Assembly: GCA_965250115.1 (NCBI GenBank) | Contig: CBDFNJ010000002.1 | Coordinates: 496,001-560,000 of the forward strand | Source: CBDFHB01 sp965250115 | GTDB taxonomy: Bacteria > Acidobacteriota > Vicinamibacteria > Marinacidobacterales > SMYC01 | Direction: 5' to 3' | DNA: 64,000 nt | Shown here: piece after piece, positions 33,112 to 41,737 of the stretch | Layout of the letters: each line of letters starts with the position of its first letter | Numbering within the stretch: position 1 is the first letter of the stretch | The notes under the pieces: generated by a model | Databases searched by the model: none | Told to the model about the DNA's origin: nothing | What the model saw: only the letters and a program-made list of their open reading frames with translations | Translations under genes and position numbers: made by a program

Positions 33112-34198
33112 TGCCTTGGTGCACAACTCGCGATCTCGGTCCACAATTGTCCTGTACTTACGGATTCGAGGTTCCCCATGAGCATTTTCAAACGCACTCA
33201 GCGGAAGTATGTGAAGAAGGCCTATCGCGTGAGGAATTGGCGTGAATATGAGGCGGGTCTACGCAACCGTGGGAGCCTGACCGTCTGGATCTCGCTCACC
33301 GCCGGCAAGCTTGTGAACTGGGACGCGCACCGGCCGAGGAGGAGGAAACCGGGCCGTCAACGCAAGTACTCGAACCACGCCATCGAGACGGCTGTCACCC
33401 TGGGCATGGTGTTTCATCTGTCATCTAGGCAGAGCGAGGGATTGCTGCGATCGTTGTTCGCTCTGATGAAGCTAGACAATGATGTGCCCGATCACACCAC
33501 GATCTCGAGGCGCAAGGCGAAGCTGGGTAAGGTCCCCTTCTACCAAGACAAGCAGAAGACGCCGTTGCACATCTTGATCGACAGCAGCGGTCTCGCTGTC
33601 CACGCCGGCCAGCTGCGCAGAGCACCAAAGAGCAGGGACTATCGCAAGCTCCATCTGTGTGTCGACGAGCAGACTGGCGAAGTCGTCGCCGGCGAGCTGA
33701 CGAGCAAAAGAGCCCGCGATTCATCGCGGGTTGCATCGCTTGTCGCACAGATCGACAGTCCCATCTCATCGGCCAGAGCTGACACCGCATACGACGCCGG
33801 CGGCGTCTATGAGGCAATCGAGAATCACAGCGCTCATTGCTCGCCGAGGGTGCTGATACTGCCGCGCAAGGGCGCCCAGCTCGCATCGGGGCCGGCGAGC
33901 AGCCGACAGCGCAATCGCAACATTGCAGCACAAGCTCGGCTCGGCAAACGAAAGTGGCACACAGAATCGGGCTACAGCAAACGGAGCAAAGTCGAGACAA
34001 CGTTCCATCGCTACAAGGCTATCGTGGGCTCAGCGATGCGAGCGAGAGGGTTGGCGGCACAGAGAGTCGAGGCAAGGATCGGGTGCAAGATTCTCAACAC
34101 GATGACGGCGCTCGGGATGCCTGATAGCGAGATGATCGGATGATGGGAGTCGGGGCCAAGCGAGCTATCGGCCTCTATCGGAGTTGTGCACCAAGGCA
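33112..34198 (+). mobile_element. IS5-family (IS903-like) element, copy 2
   Basis: Same 1087-bp length and 18-bp terminal repeats as copy 1. It truncates a dinB-like gene on its right. No target duplication is visible. Confidence 0.86.
33178..34143 (+). CDS. IS5-family (IS903-like) transposase, copy 2
   Basis: 321 residues, differing from copy 1 at only a handful of residues (for example DAHRPRRRK for DAPRPRRRK and ILPRKGAQ for IPPRKGAQ). All DDE motifs are present. Confidence 0.88.
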   Translation: MSIFKRTQRKYVKKAYRVRNWREYEAGLRNRGSLTVWISLTAGKLVNWDAHRPRRRKPGRQRKYSNHAIETAVTLGMVFHLSSRQSEGLLRSLFALMKLDNDVPDHTTISRRKAKLGKVPFYQDKQKTPLHILIDSSGLAVHAGQLRRAPKSRDYRKLHLCVDEQTGEVVAGELTSKRARDSSRVASLVAQIDSPISSARADTAYDAGGVYEAIENHSAHCSPRVLILPRKGAQLASGPASSRQRNRNIAAQARLGKRKWHTESGYSKRSKVETTFHRYKAIVGSAMRARGLAAQRVEARIGCKILNTMTALGMPDSEMIG

Positions 34199-34517
34199 GA
34201 AGTTCAGCGCAGAAGAGGCCAAGCCGCGGACCAAAGCAGAAACGATCGCCTACCTTAAATCACAGGGAGAGGCTTTCGCGTCGTTCCTCAAGGGCCTGTC
34301 GGATGAGTTTCTTGCGGAACCCGTCGCGATGCCCCCCGGCGCGGAGCCTGCGACCAAGACGCGTTTCGAGATGCTCCTGTCGCCAAAGGAGCACGAGATG
34401 CACCACCGCGGTCAACTCATGCTGCTTCAGCGCATGATCGGTCTGGTGCCGCATCTCACCCGACAGATGCAGGAGCGCATGGCGCAGCACTCGCCGGCGG
34501 CGAAGACTACGTTGTAG
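34199..34517 (+). pseudogene. DinB-family protein, C-terminal fragment
   Basis: Carries the second half of a DinB-fold (YfiT-like metal-dependent) protein: AEEAKPRTKAETIAYLKSQG, and the metal-binding helix PKEHEMHHRGQLMLLQRMIG. The IS903-like copy 2 removed the N-terminal half, and the open frame now begins in the element at 34140. Confidence 0.8.
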
Positions 34518-34616
34518 ATCGCTCGATCTTTAATCTTTAGGAAAATCAAAATCTCATTTCTGATGCGTGCCAGAGCAAGCACCACAATCATGCAGGGAGG
34601 GAACCCCGTCCTGTGC

Positions 34617-34860
34617 GGTGCTTCCGCAATCAAGTGTTGGCGACGGATGCTTAACCCGTTCGTGTACTAGAGTTTGAGCCTGATTTCGAGAGACTCAGTT
34701 CTTTCGGCGATGCCGGCTGGGCTGACGATGCGGTGCCTTACATTCAAGGACATCTTCGTGTGCACGCCGACATCCTTATTAATGGCGTTCGCAGACACAG
34801 GCAGGACAACTAACACTGGTATTCAAACGCGGCGTAGCAACACTTGATAGCGGAAGCACC
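34617..34860 (+). mobile_element. Family A MITE (244 bp), copy 2
   Basis: Complete. It sits exactly between CCCGTCCTGTGC on the left and GCACAGGACGC on the right, the two halves of a palindrome made of family B ends. Confidence 0.85.
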
Positions 34861-34867
34861 GCACAGG

Positions 34868-34943
34868 ACGCGGCTGTGATCCGAGTTGACAAGGCGTTGA
34901 CCGCTGTTTGGAGCCTTCGGCAGGACAATGCTGGCGGCGGCTA
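34868..34943 (+). pseudogene. Possible 3' remnant of a gene upstream of vsr
   Basis: One frame reads AVIRVDKALTAVWSLRQDNA then a stop 23 bases before vsr. It may be the end of a lost defence gene (for example a methyltransferase); the piece is too short to identify. Confidence 0.3.
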
Positions 34944-34965
34944 GAGGTGTTTTTCTGGAAGACGC

Positions 34966-35397
34966 ATGGTGGACAACCTTACGCCGGAACAACGCAGCTT
35001 TACGATGTCCCGCATCCGAAGCAGGGACACGAAGCCGGAACTGACGATTCGCCGGCTTGTGCATGCGCGCGGGCTACGGTTCCGCACGCACAAGAACGGA
35101 CTTCCAGGACGGCCTGATCTCGTGTTTGTGCGTGCGAAGGTTGCGGTATTCGTCGACGGTGACTTCTGGCACGGCTGGCAGTTCCCCCGCTGGAGGCACA
35201 AACTCGGCCCCTATTGGAGGAAAAAGATCGAGGGCAACCGCTGCAGGGATCGGCGAACCTCCAATAAGCTCCGAGGGGAGGGATGGCTAGTCATCCGCAT
35301 CTGGGAACATGACGTGAAGCGGGATGCAGAATCCAGCGTGGACCGCATCGAAGAAGCGGTCAGAAAGAGGCGAACGGTGTTTCGGGTGAGACGATGA
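34966..35397 (+). CDS. vsr: Very short patch repair endonuclease (Vsr)
   Basis: DNA mismatch endonuclease that nicks T:G mismatches arising from 5-methylcytosine deamination. The 143-residue protein shows the full family pattern: NLTPEQRSFTMSRIRSRDTK, ELTIRRLVHARGLRFRTHKN, GLPGRPDLVF, AVFVDGDFWHGWQFP with the active-site Asp and His, YWRKKIEGNRCRDRRTSNKL and GWLVIRIWEHD. Its stop overlaps the next gene start (ATGA), so they form an operon. Vsr normally sits beside a cytosine methyltransferase; none remains here. Confidence 0.93.
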   Translation: MVDNLTPEQRSFTMSRIRSRDTKPELTIRRLVHARGLRFRTHKNGLPGRPDLVFVRAKVAVFVDGDFWHGWQFPRWRHKLGPYWRKKIEGNRCRDRRTSNKLRGEGWLVIRIWEHDVKRDAESSVDRIEEAVRKRRTVFRVRR

Positions 35398-36251
35398 GCT
35401 ACTGGATATTCAAGGTTTCAGACCAAGGCGGTTACCCAGACAGTCCTGGCGCACAGTATGTCTATGACAACACTCATTCGGTAAGAGTACAGGGAGGCGA
35501 CGAGTTTATCTATCTCAAGAAAAGCGGCACCCAATATGGTTTGGCCGGCGCTGGACGCGTGTCGAGGGTGATTCAGCGATCAGCCGGTGAACGTGAACGG
35601 CGAAGCCCGAAGGTCAGGCGACTGTTCACGGCGCATCTTGCGGACGTTGTATGGTTTCCGAAACCATTTGACCTTTCGACGCGCACCAAGGCTGGCAGAC
35701 ATAATCGGTTGTCAACGGGACTCCCCGAAGACCTGAACAGCATCGGCTGGTCGATTTCGATGCGTCGACTAGAACGTGACCTGTTTGTCCGTCTCCTCGA
35801 CGCAGCTTTGGATTCCGCTTTTCGAGCAAAGGCCTCGGCGGTCCAGATGAATGAGGCCGATTGGCAAGTGGATGATGCATGGTCCCTTGTGAAGCGTCGT
35901 AGCCGTATGCGCGCGTTCCGCGCAATCGTTCTCTCGCGCCACGAGTACACCTGCGTCGTTTGTGGGACTCAACTTCCGTCGGTGCTCAATGCTGCTCATA
36001 TCCGAAGCTATGCATCCGATAAAAGCCAGAGGGCAAATCCCGCGAATGGCATATGTCTGTGCTCGTATTGTCACGCAGCCTATGATTCTGGCGATATCGC
36101 TATCCTTCCCGATGGAGAGGTGAGATGTTGTGGCGATATTCGCGACGGGATCGCACTCAGGCACTTTCAGGCTCTCCCGCAGGAAAAGCGTCGGCATTGG
36201 TTGCTAGGCGTTGATAAAGGGCTCCTCTCCGATCGGGTTGCCGCAAAATGA
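35394..36251 (+). CDS. HNH endonuclease with N-terminal reader-like domain
   Basis: Putative restriction nuclease of 285 residues. The C-terminal HNH/zinc domain (about residues 178-235) reads YTCVVCGTQLPSVLNAAHIR, then NPANGICLCSYCHAAYDSG. The N-terminal 100 residues (SYWIFKVSDQGGYPDSPGAQ, GDEFIYLKKSGTQYGLAGAG) resemble EVE/PUA-like modified-base-binding modules found in front of HNH domains in modification-dependent or Vsr-linked restriction enzymes; this is inference. It overlaps vsr by four bases. Confidence 0.8.
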   Translation: MSYWIFKVSDQGGYPDSPGAQYVYDNTHSVRVQGGDEFIYLKKSGTQYGLAGAGRVSRVIQRSAGERERRSPKVRRLFTAHLADVVWFPKPFDLSTRTKAGRHNRLSTGLPEDLNSIGWSISMRRLERDLFVRLLDAALDSAFRAKASAVQMNEADWQVDDAWSLVKRRSRMRAFRAIVLSRHEYTCVVCGTQLPSVLNAAHIRSYASDKSQRANPANGICLCSYCHAAYDSGDIAILPDGEVRCCGDIRDGIALRHFQALPQEKRRHWLLGVDKGLLSDRVAAK

Positions 36252-36277
36252 GCTGTGATCCGCAAGAGAGGAGATCG

Positions 36278-36376
36278 CGTCCTGTGCCAAAACTCGGCCC
36301 TTTTGAAATAAACGATAAATCAACAGCTTAGAGTCTGTGTTTGCGACCGTGCCAAGGGCCGTAGGCTCTACAATCG
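36278..36376 (+). repeat. Family B left end
   Basis: CGTCCTGTGCCAAAACTCGG through GGGCCGTAGGCTCTACAATC, about 99 bases, directly followed by a family C MITE. Confidence 0.72.
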
Positions 36377-36592
36377 CGTCGTGTCCGAAAATACGAACAG
36401 AGCCCGACAGCCCGAATCCTCGAGGCGTTCTCGAAATTCGCGGAGACCAGCCGACGGGGCACTGACTCTGTGATCGGTGCTCCCGAACAGACCTCTCAGT
36501 CTAGCTCCCATTGCCAACCAAGCCTAGACACCTCTCATCCGAAACGCCCCGGCGCGCCGGTCTTGAGTCCGTTTGTATTTTTGGACACGACG
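36377..36592 (+). mobile_element. Family C MITE, long type (216 bp), copy 1
   Basis: Ends CGTCGTGTCCGAAAATACGA and, inverted, GTTTGTATTTTTGGACACGA CG. The interior (GGAGACCAGCCGACGGGGCA) matches 39551-39764 in reverse. Confidence 0.78.
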
Positions 36593-36692
36593 GGATAGTG
36601 CTGTGGTCGCGGCTGGCTCGGCCCAGCGCTGCAGATAACGCGCAACTACGGAGCGGCCATGAACATCGTATACATCGTCTTACTCCCCTTCG

Positions 36693-37505
36693 CTACCTCG
36701 TCAGAATGAACCGCCGATAGAGCGGCTGGACCGGACGCGCGTTGATCGGATATAGGGCCGCGAAGGCATCGACCTGTGCCTGCGAAACTGCAATTGCCTC
36801 GGTAAGCACCACCCAGTTGACCACCTCAGAGCAGGGTGGCGTCGTCAGGGAGCCGGCGTACCGGAAGTAGCTCCGGCCTCCGGGCAGGAAGGCGTTCGGA
36901 TCGAGGTCGACCAGCGGTGTGGGCGCCTGATCGACGCCTGGTATGGCATCCCAGATGCTCTGGACGGCCGAGTGCACGCCGCCGACGTCCATGAAGACCC
37001 CGATCACCGCAAGATCACCCTCCTCGGCCTGATGCACAAAGTGGACCTCCAACGGGTACTCTTCCCCATCGACTGTGTGTTCGCTCGGCAGATGGAAGTG
37101 GAACTGCAAGAGCGAGAATTGCCGGCCCTGCAGAGTGATGGAACTCCCGGCGTCTATGTTGACCTGGATGGTATGTCCGTTATCCACGACCTCGCCCGCC
37201 GCGGGTTGCCACTGGATTTCGAGTCCCCCTCCGCCTGCCGGGATCGCATCCGTCAGATCGATCGGAGATTGCTGGACCCCGCTGTCACAGACCGCGAAGG
37301 ACGAATCCAGCCCACCCCATTGGTACGGTCCGGTGTCGCCTTCGTAGCTCCAGTGAACCTCGCCGGTCGCTGCGCCCTGCGCGCGCTCCGCGTCCATCTG
37401 GTCCTCTGCATCCCCCTGGCTCAGTGCATCCGCCCGGCAGGCGTATTGTGTGCCAGCGAGGAAGACAACCGCGAGTACCTGCAGGAATGAATGACGATAC
37501 TTCAC
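36693..37505 (-). CDS. Alpha-type carbonic anhydrase, exported
   Basis: Zinc enzyme for CO2/bicarbonate interconversion in the periplasm. GTG 37505 has GGAGGAG four bases upstream and gives 270 residues; the open frame extends further up without support. A signal sequence (LQVLAVVFLAGTQYACRADA) precedes HWSYEGDTGPYQWGGLDSSF, QQSPIDLTD, the zinc ligands in LLQFHFHLPSEHTVDGEEYP and EVHFVHQ, and SLTTPPCSEVVNWVVL, all alpha-class marks. Cys residues in FAVC and PPCSE could make the usual disulfide. Confidence 0.95.
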   Translation of the reverse strand: MKYRHSFLQVLAVVFLAGTQYACRADALSQGDAEDQMDAERAQGAATGEVHWSYEGDTGPYQWGGLDSSFAVCDSGVQQSPIDLTDAIPAGGGGLEIQWQPAAGEVVDNGHTIQVNIDAGSSITLQGRQFSLLQFHFHLPSEHTVDGEEYPLEVHFVHQAEEGDLAVIGVFMDVGGVHSAVQSIWDAIPGVDQAPTPLVDLDPNAFLPGGRSYFRYAGSLTTPPCSEVVNWVVLTEAIAVSQAQVDAFAALYPINARPVQPLYRRFILTR

Positions 37506-37670
37506 GTTTCTCCTCCTCTCGGGTTTCGACGGTCCGCTGCGAACCGGCCTGACCAAAGAAACGCTCGGCGACCGCATCTTGACCAAGATCTGCGGTGCCG
37601 CCCAGCGGTGTGGTCCATGACCAGCCCCCTTGTGGCGAGGTATCAAGGGTCACCCAGTTTTCCCCAGTTG

Positions 37671-37914
37671 GGTGCTTCCGCCATCAAGTGTTGCTACGTC
37701 GTGTTTGAATGCTAGTGTCAGCTGGCCTGCCTGTGTCGGCGAACGCCATTAATAGGGATGCCGGCGTGCACATGAAGGTGTCTCTGAACGTCAGGCACCG
37801 TGTGGTCAGCCCAGCCCGTATCGCCGAAAGAACTGCGTCTCTCGAAATCAGGCTCAAACTCTAGCACACGAGCGGGTTACGCGGCAGTCACCAACACTTG
37901 ATGGCGGAAGCACC
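37671..37914 (-). mobile_element. Family A MITE (244 bp), copy 3
   Basis: Complete, in inverted orientation relative to copies 1 and 2. It cuts the left part of a family C MITE. Confidence 0.85.
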
Positions 37915-38030
37915 CGCTCCCGAGCAGACCTCTCATTCTAGCTCCCATTGCCAACCAAGCATAGATACCTCTCATCCGAAACGCCCACGGCACGCCGGTC
38001 CTGAGTTCGTTTGTGTTTTTGGACACGACG
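37915..38030 (+). repeat. Family C MITE, right half
   Basis: CGAGCAGACCTCTCATTCTA to TTTTTGGACACGACG; same as the right half of 36377-36592. Confidence 0.7.
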
Positions 38031-38040
38031 TCGTCTTCTC

Positions 38041-39456
38041 TCAAGGCGCACGCCGCTCGACCGGGGACGGAAGAGAACGGCCGCTCCATGGTACGGGCTC
38101 GACCTGCCCTACGCGTTTCGCGGTTGTCCGATTTCTGTAGCTTCCGCGATGTCGCAACAGGCGGAGCAACGCCAGTTCCTGGTACCAGAGCGACAACTGC
38201 CATGCGTCGGAGACAGCCGCCCTGCCGGCCGACCCGAACGCGACGTTCCTGCGTTTCTCGTTCGCGTGGACGAATCCGTTCCGAAGCTTCGCCAGCGCTT
38301 CACACGAGTCCGACTTGTCGTTCTTTTCGGCGAACGCGGTCAGCGCCGCGTACCGCGATGGAATGTCCGCTGGGACATCCAGCGCCTCCAGCAGGGGGCG
38401 AAGTTTCTTCGCCGCACTGAGTCGGTCGTGTTCTTGCGCTGACATCGATCGAAATCGACCGACGACGATGAGTGCGCTCAGGAGATCGAGCGCAGCCATG
38501 CCAAGAACGAGCGATCCCTCTTTGCCGCTCGAATTCGTGTTGCAGTGGCGGTACCAATGCAGCGCCAGGACCAACGACTCGCGGAGTCTCTCGTCATTGT
38601 GAACCCGACAGAACGGGTCGAACAGCTCACTAAGGAGTTCGCCATGCCTCTCGTCAAACCACGAGTGCGGTTGTCGCCACCTGTCGACGACCGGTGACCC
38701 GAAGTGCCGCCACACGATCTCACCATCGATACCGCGCCCCCACCGAATCGGGAGACTGCACGCAGCGCCGCGCGCGAAGGACAGGAAGACCCTCAGCGAT
38801 TCGAGGATCTTCTCTGCCTGCTGTACGGCGAAAGCCGAGCCGTCGATTCTCGTCAACTGTCCGACATGCGTGAAGGAGTATCCGCCGGTAGCCTTCAGAC
38901 GCTCGTAACGGTCGCGGGATTCCGGCAAGGCGACGAGACCGACGCGCCAACCATCGTGCATGAGGTCGACTGTTGCGCACGTGACCGACTGAACCAGCTT
39001 GGTCGACGAGCCTGTAGGGGTAACTCCCCCCAACAGTCGTTCGGTACCGTTGACACCGGCGATCGCCGTCGGGTCTCCGTGAGCGGCGGACAACCCGGGC
39101 GTGATGAAGTCGGTGAAATTGACGACCTGGAATCCCACGGAGAGGAGATTCTGTTGACGATCCAATTCCATCGCACTCGCGAAGGCACGGATTCTGCTGG
39201 TCAAGCCCAGACTCATCGAGTGAGCGAGGACGTTCTCCGTCCTGAAGCCTGGCAGGTCCACGGTCAAGGAATTGAAATCGACGCCGGGAAACGGTTCTGT
39301 GATCTCGATGTCGAACTCGATGCCCGGTGATGGCAGCCATCGCAAACGGGCCGAGCCGCTTCCTTCGACGCAACGATCGCCCCGCCGAATGCGAAACCTG
39401 CCCTCGTGCAGCGGGATCGGTTCGTTCACGTCGCTCTGTGGATACTGCTGGAACAT
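38041..39456 (-). CDS. Hypothetical protein with HEPN-like C-terminal motif
   Basis: A 471-residue protein I cannot assign to a named family. The N-terminal 200 residues look beta-rich (FDIEITEPFPGVDFNSLTVD); from about residue 240 it is helical. Residues near 400 read EALAKLRNGFVHANEKRR, in which R-NGFV-H is an Rx4H motif as in HEPN ribonucleases, preceded by helices with YAALTAFAEKNDKSDSC. This fits ApeA-like or other HEPN defence/toxin proteins. Monocistronic, flanked by family C elements on both sides. The start follows no strong ribosome site. Confidence 0.6.
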   Translation of the reverse strand: MFQQYPQSDVNEPIPLHEGRFRIRRGDRCVEGSGSARLRWLPSPGIEFDIEITEPFPGVDFNSLTVDLPGFRTENVLAHSMSLGLTSRIRAFASAMELDRQQNLLSVGFQVVNFTDFITPGLSAAHGDPTAIAGVNGTERLLGGVTPTGSSTKLVQSVTCATVDLMHDGWRVGLVALPESRDRYERLKATGGYSFTHVGQLTRIDGSAFAVQQAEKILESLRVFLSFARGAACSLPIRWGRGIDGEIVWRHFGSPVVDRWRQPHSWFDERHGELLSELFDPFCRVHNDERLRESLVLALHWYRHCNTNSSGKEGSLVLGMAALDLLSALIVVGRFRSMSAQEHDRLSAAKKLRPLLEALDVPADIPSRYAALTAFAEKNDKSDSCEALAKLRNGFVHANEKRRNVAFGSAGRAAVSDAWQLSLWYQELALLRLLRHRGSYRNRTTAKRVGQVEPVPWSGRSLPSPVERRAP

Positions 39457-39550
39457 GATTCGCCTCGATGTCGGTGTTTAGTGCGCCCCTCGGGCGCATC
39501 GAAAGTGTTACGCAGTTGTTCGGCTACGCACTAGGGCCTGATCGTGCCCA

Positions 39551-39764
39551 TCGTGTCCAAAAACACAAACGAACTCAAGATCGGTGCGCCGGGACGTTTC
39601 GGATGAGACGTGTCTAGGCTCGGTTGGCAATAGGAGCTAGAATGAGAGGTCTGCTCGGGAGCGCCTATCGCAGAGCCAGTGCCCCGTCGGCTGGTCTCTG
39701 CGAATTTCGAGAACGCCTCTAGGATTCGAGCTTTCTGGCTCCGTCCGCATTTTCGGACACGACG
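39551..39764 (-). mobile_element. Family C MITE, long type (214 bp), copy 2
   Basis: Inverted copy of 36377-36592; the ends lie at CGTGTCCAAAAACACAAACG and TTTTCGGACACGACG. Confidence 0.76.
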
Positions 39765-39790
39765 CAACCGAGTCTCCTCTCGCAGGTAGT

Positions 39791-39849
39791 ACAGACACTA
39801 AGCTGCTGATTAATGGTCTATTTCAAAAGGGCCGAGTTTTGGCACAGGA
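39791..39849 (-). repeat. Family B right end, solo
   Basis: ACAGACACTAAGCTGCTGAT to TTTTGGCACAGGA. IS1-like copy 3 starts inside the last bases of the terminus. Confidence 0.72.
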
Positions 39850-41049
39850 GGTGCTTCCGCCATCAAGTGTTGGTGGCCGCCGCGTAACCCGCTCGCGTGC
39901 TAGAGTTTGAGCCAGAATTCCGAAGACACAGTTCTCTCCTCGTCAGGGCCAATCCGAAGTGAAGAATAGCAGATGTCGCAATCCCGCATGTGCGTTGCGG
40001 GGCAAAGTCAGTTCCGGAAACATCGTTCGCCACGGATTCTACCGAACCAGGTCCGGGAAACGCCGTCGATACCGGTGCGGCGAGTGCGGAAAGACGTTCT
40101 CCTCGACGAAAGGCACGCCCTACTACCGTCTCCAACATCGAAGAGCTACTTTCGACGGGGTCATCGCTCTCAGAGTCGAGGGTGTCAGCATTTCCTCGAT
40201 TTCCCGGATCGAAGGGATTGCCTGGAACACCGTCGCCCGCTGGCTTGAGAAGGCAGCCCAAGTGTGTCGTCGATTCAACCACACAAGGATCGCTGGCTTC
40301 GCTGCCGAAGAGCTTCAAGCCGACGAGATTCGCACGTTCGCGGGCAACAAGAAGACGCCGAGTTGGGTCTTCGTTACGATCGAGGTCTGGTCTCGGCTCT
40401 GGCCATCGACGGTGACGGGAAGGCGAAGCTACCGGAACACTCACGCTCTGTTTCACGACCTTTCGAGGCGGATGAATTTCGAGCGTCTTCCCTTGATCGT
40501 TACGGATGGATTTGAATTCTACCAGAAGGTCATCCGTCGCTTCTTCGGGCCAGCGTGTCTTTACGGCCAAGTCCTCAAAACTCGCAGGAACGGTCGTATC
40601 ATCAAGGTCGAACGGAGAGCGCTGCACGGAGCCGCGTGGCGATTCGAAGACGCGCTCAATAACTCCGAGGACTCCTCAACATTGAACACGTCGTTCATCG
40701 AGCGGTTGAATCTGACCATCCGGCAAAGCTCGGCGTACCTTTCGAGACGAACGCTTTCCCACGCTCGCTCGACGGAGAGGCTCGATGAGCCCATGGAATT
40801 GCTCCGTTGCTATTACAACTTCGTCCGACCGCACGGAGCTCTGAAGTTCGGACGTGAGATCCGAACTCCGGCTATGCAGGCCGGTCTGACCACGCGACGG
40901 CTCACCTTTCGAGACATCTTCTTGGCGACGAAGATTCCTTTGTGGTTGCGGATCGAGGTTTTCCTGCTCACTGGGGCGCGCAACCCGGTCTCTTCCGCAC
41001 CTGTACCACTGCCCGCAGCCGCGTAGCAACACTTGATGGCGGAAGCACC
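39850..41049 (+). mobile_element. IS1-like (family A) element, copy 3
   Basis: A 1200-bp complete element; left flank is a family B terminus (CACAGGA), right flank a hypothetical gene. Confidence 0.88.
39959..41026 (+). CDS. IS1-like transposase, copy 3
   Basis: 355 residues, nearly identical to copy 4 (both have RATFDGVIALRVEGVSISSI). One visible change is LDEPMELLRCYYNF instead of LDEHLELLRCYYNF. All motifs intact. Confidence 0.85.
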   Translation: MKNSRCRNPACALRGKVSSGNIVRHGFYRTRSGKRRRYRCGECGKTFSSTKGTPYYRLQHRRATFDGVIALRVEGVSISSISRIEGIAWNTVARWLEKAAQVCRRFNHTRIAGFAAEELQADEIRTFAGNKKTPSWVFVTIEVWSRLWPSTVTGRRSYRNTHALFHDLSRRMNFERLPLIVTDGFEFYQKVIRRFFGPACLYGQVLKTRRNGRIIKVERRALHGAAWRFEDALNNSEDSSTLNTSFIERLNLTIRQSSAYLSRRTLSHARSTERLDEPMELLRCYYNFVRPHGALKFGREIRTPAMQAGLTTRRLTFRDIFLATKIPLWLRIEVFLLTGARNPVSSAPVPLPAAA

Positions 41050-41188
41050 ATTCGTTGGAGGAAGCTGGCATCGAATCCAAGAAAGGGAAATGGCGGCTCT
41101 CGGTGAAGCTGTTACCCGATGCGTTCGATGGATCCGTGAGTGACGTCGTTCGGGAAATAGCCGAGCAAGCCATAAAAGATCATGGCTG
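41049..41188 (+). pseudogene. Hypothetical gene, 3' remnant
   Basis: Forty-six codons (HSLEEAGIESKKGKWRLSVK, then VREIAEQAIKDHG) end at a TGA; the 5' part is cut by IS1-like copy 3. Family unknown. Bases 41189-41292 hold the possible start of another lost gene (MNEANRRAWLRVSVI), too short to call. Confidence 0.4.
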
Positions 41189-41292
41189 ACCTAGACGAGG
41201 ACGACGTCGAGTCGTGATGAACGAGGCGAACCGGAGAGCATGGCTTCGCGTCTCCGTAATCTCGTCGCTTCATACTTACCCATCTTTCCGCT

Positions 41293-41598
41293 TGTGCCTT
41301 CTATTTATTCATCCGGGCGCCCCGAACTTGATTAGTCTCCGGTCTGCCGGCACCATACCTGCTTGATTTCGTCGTTTGTTCGCGCTCTCATCTCTGCCTT
41401 CAGGGCTCGTCGCGAACTGGCTCTTGACAATGTCGCTCTTCGGCAGCAGCTCGCCGTCCTCTGCCGTCCGGTGAAACGGCGCGGCTCTCGAAGGTCGGCC
41501 GCTGGTGGGGTAACTGTAAAGCTTAGGGGCCCTTGGCCCAGCCGCTAAGCTGCTGATTTATGGTCTATTTCGAAAGGGCTGAGTTTTGGCACAGGACG
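41293..41598 (+). mobile_element. Composite miniature element with D left end and B right end
   Basis: Starts TGTGCCTTCTATTTATTCAT, continues with the integrase N terminus (SFVRALISAFRARRELALDN, QQLAVL), then switches to the family B right terminus ending TTTTGGCACAGGACG. The same D/B junction occurs at 10978-11132, so the composite has itself been copied. Confidence 0.65.
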
Positions 41599-41737
41599 GG
41601 GTTTCCGGTGTGACGATACCGGCGACTTCTGCCAAGAGTTTCCGGTCAAGCGCCTTACCCTTCACCGCCAGCCGACGTCGCTCGTCGTCTGTGAGACGAA
41701 GCTTCCTCCCGCAAAGCCGAGCTTTGAGGACTTTGTT
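41599..41737 (-). pseudogene. IS481-like integrase, N-terminal fragment
   Basis: Minus strand reads KVLKARLCGRKLRLTDDERR then RLAVKGKALDRKLLAEVAGI VTPET, the DNA-binding region of integrase-core transposases. Cut by a family B end on one side and IS6 on the other. Confidence 0.7.

Noticed and set aside
32813..34143. Single long fusion protein from the 80-aa gene region into the IS903-like transposase
   Set aside because: The frame is open by chance through the element end; the second copy shows the transposase starts at the inner ATG.
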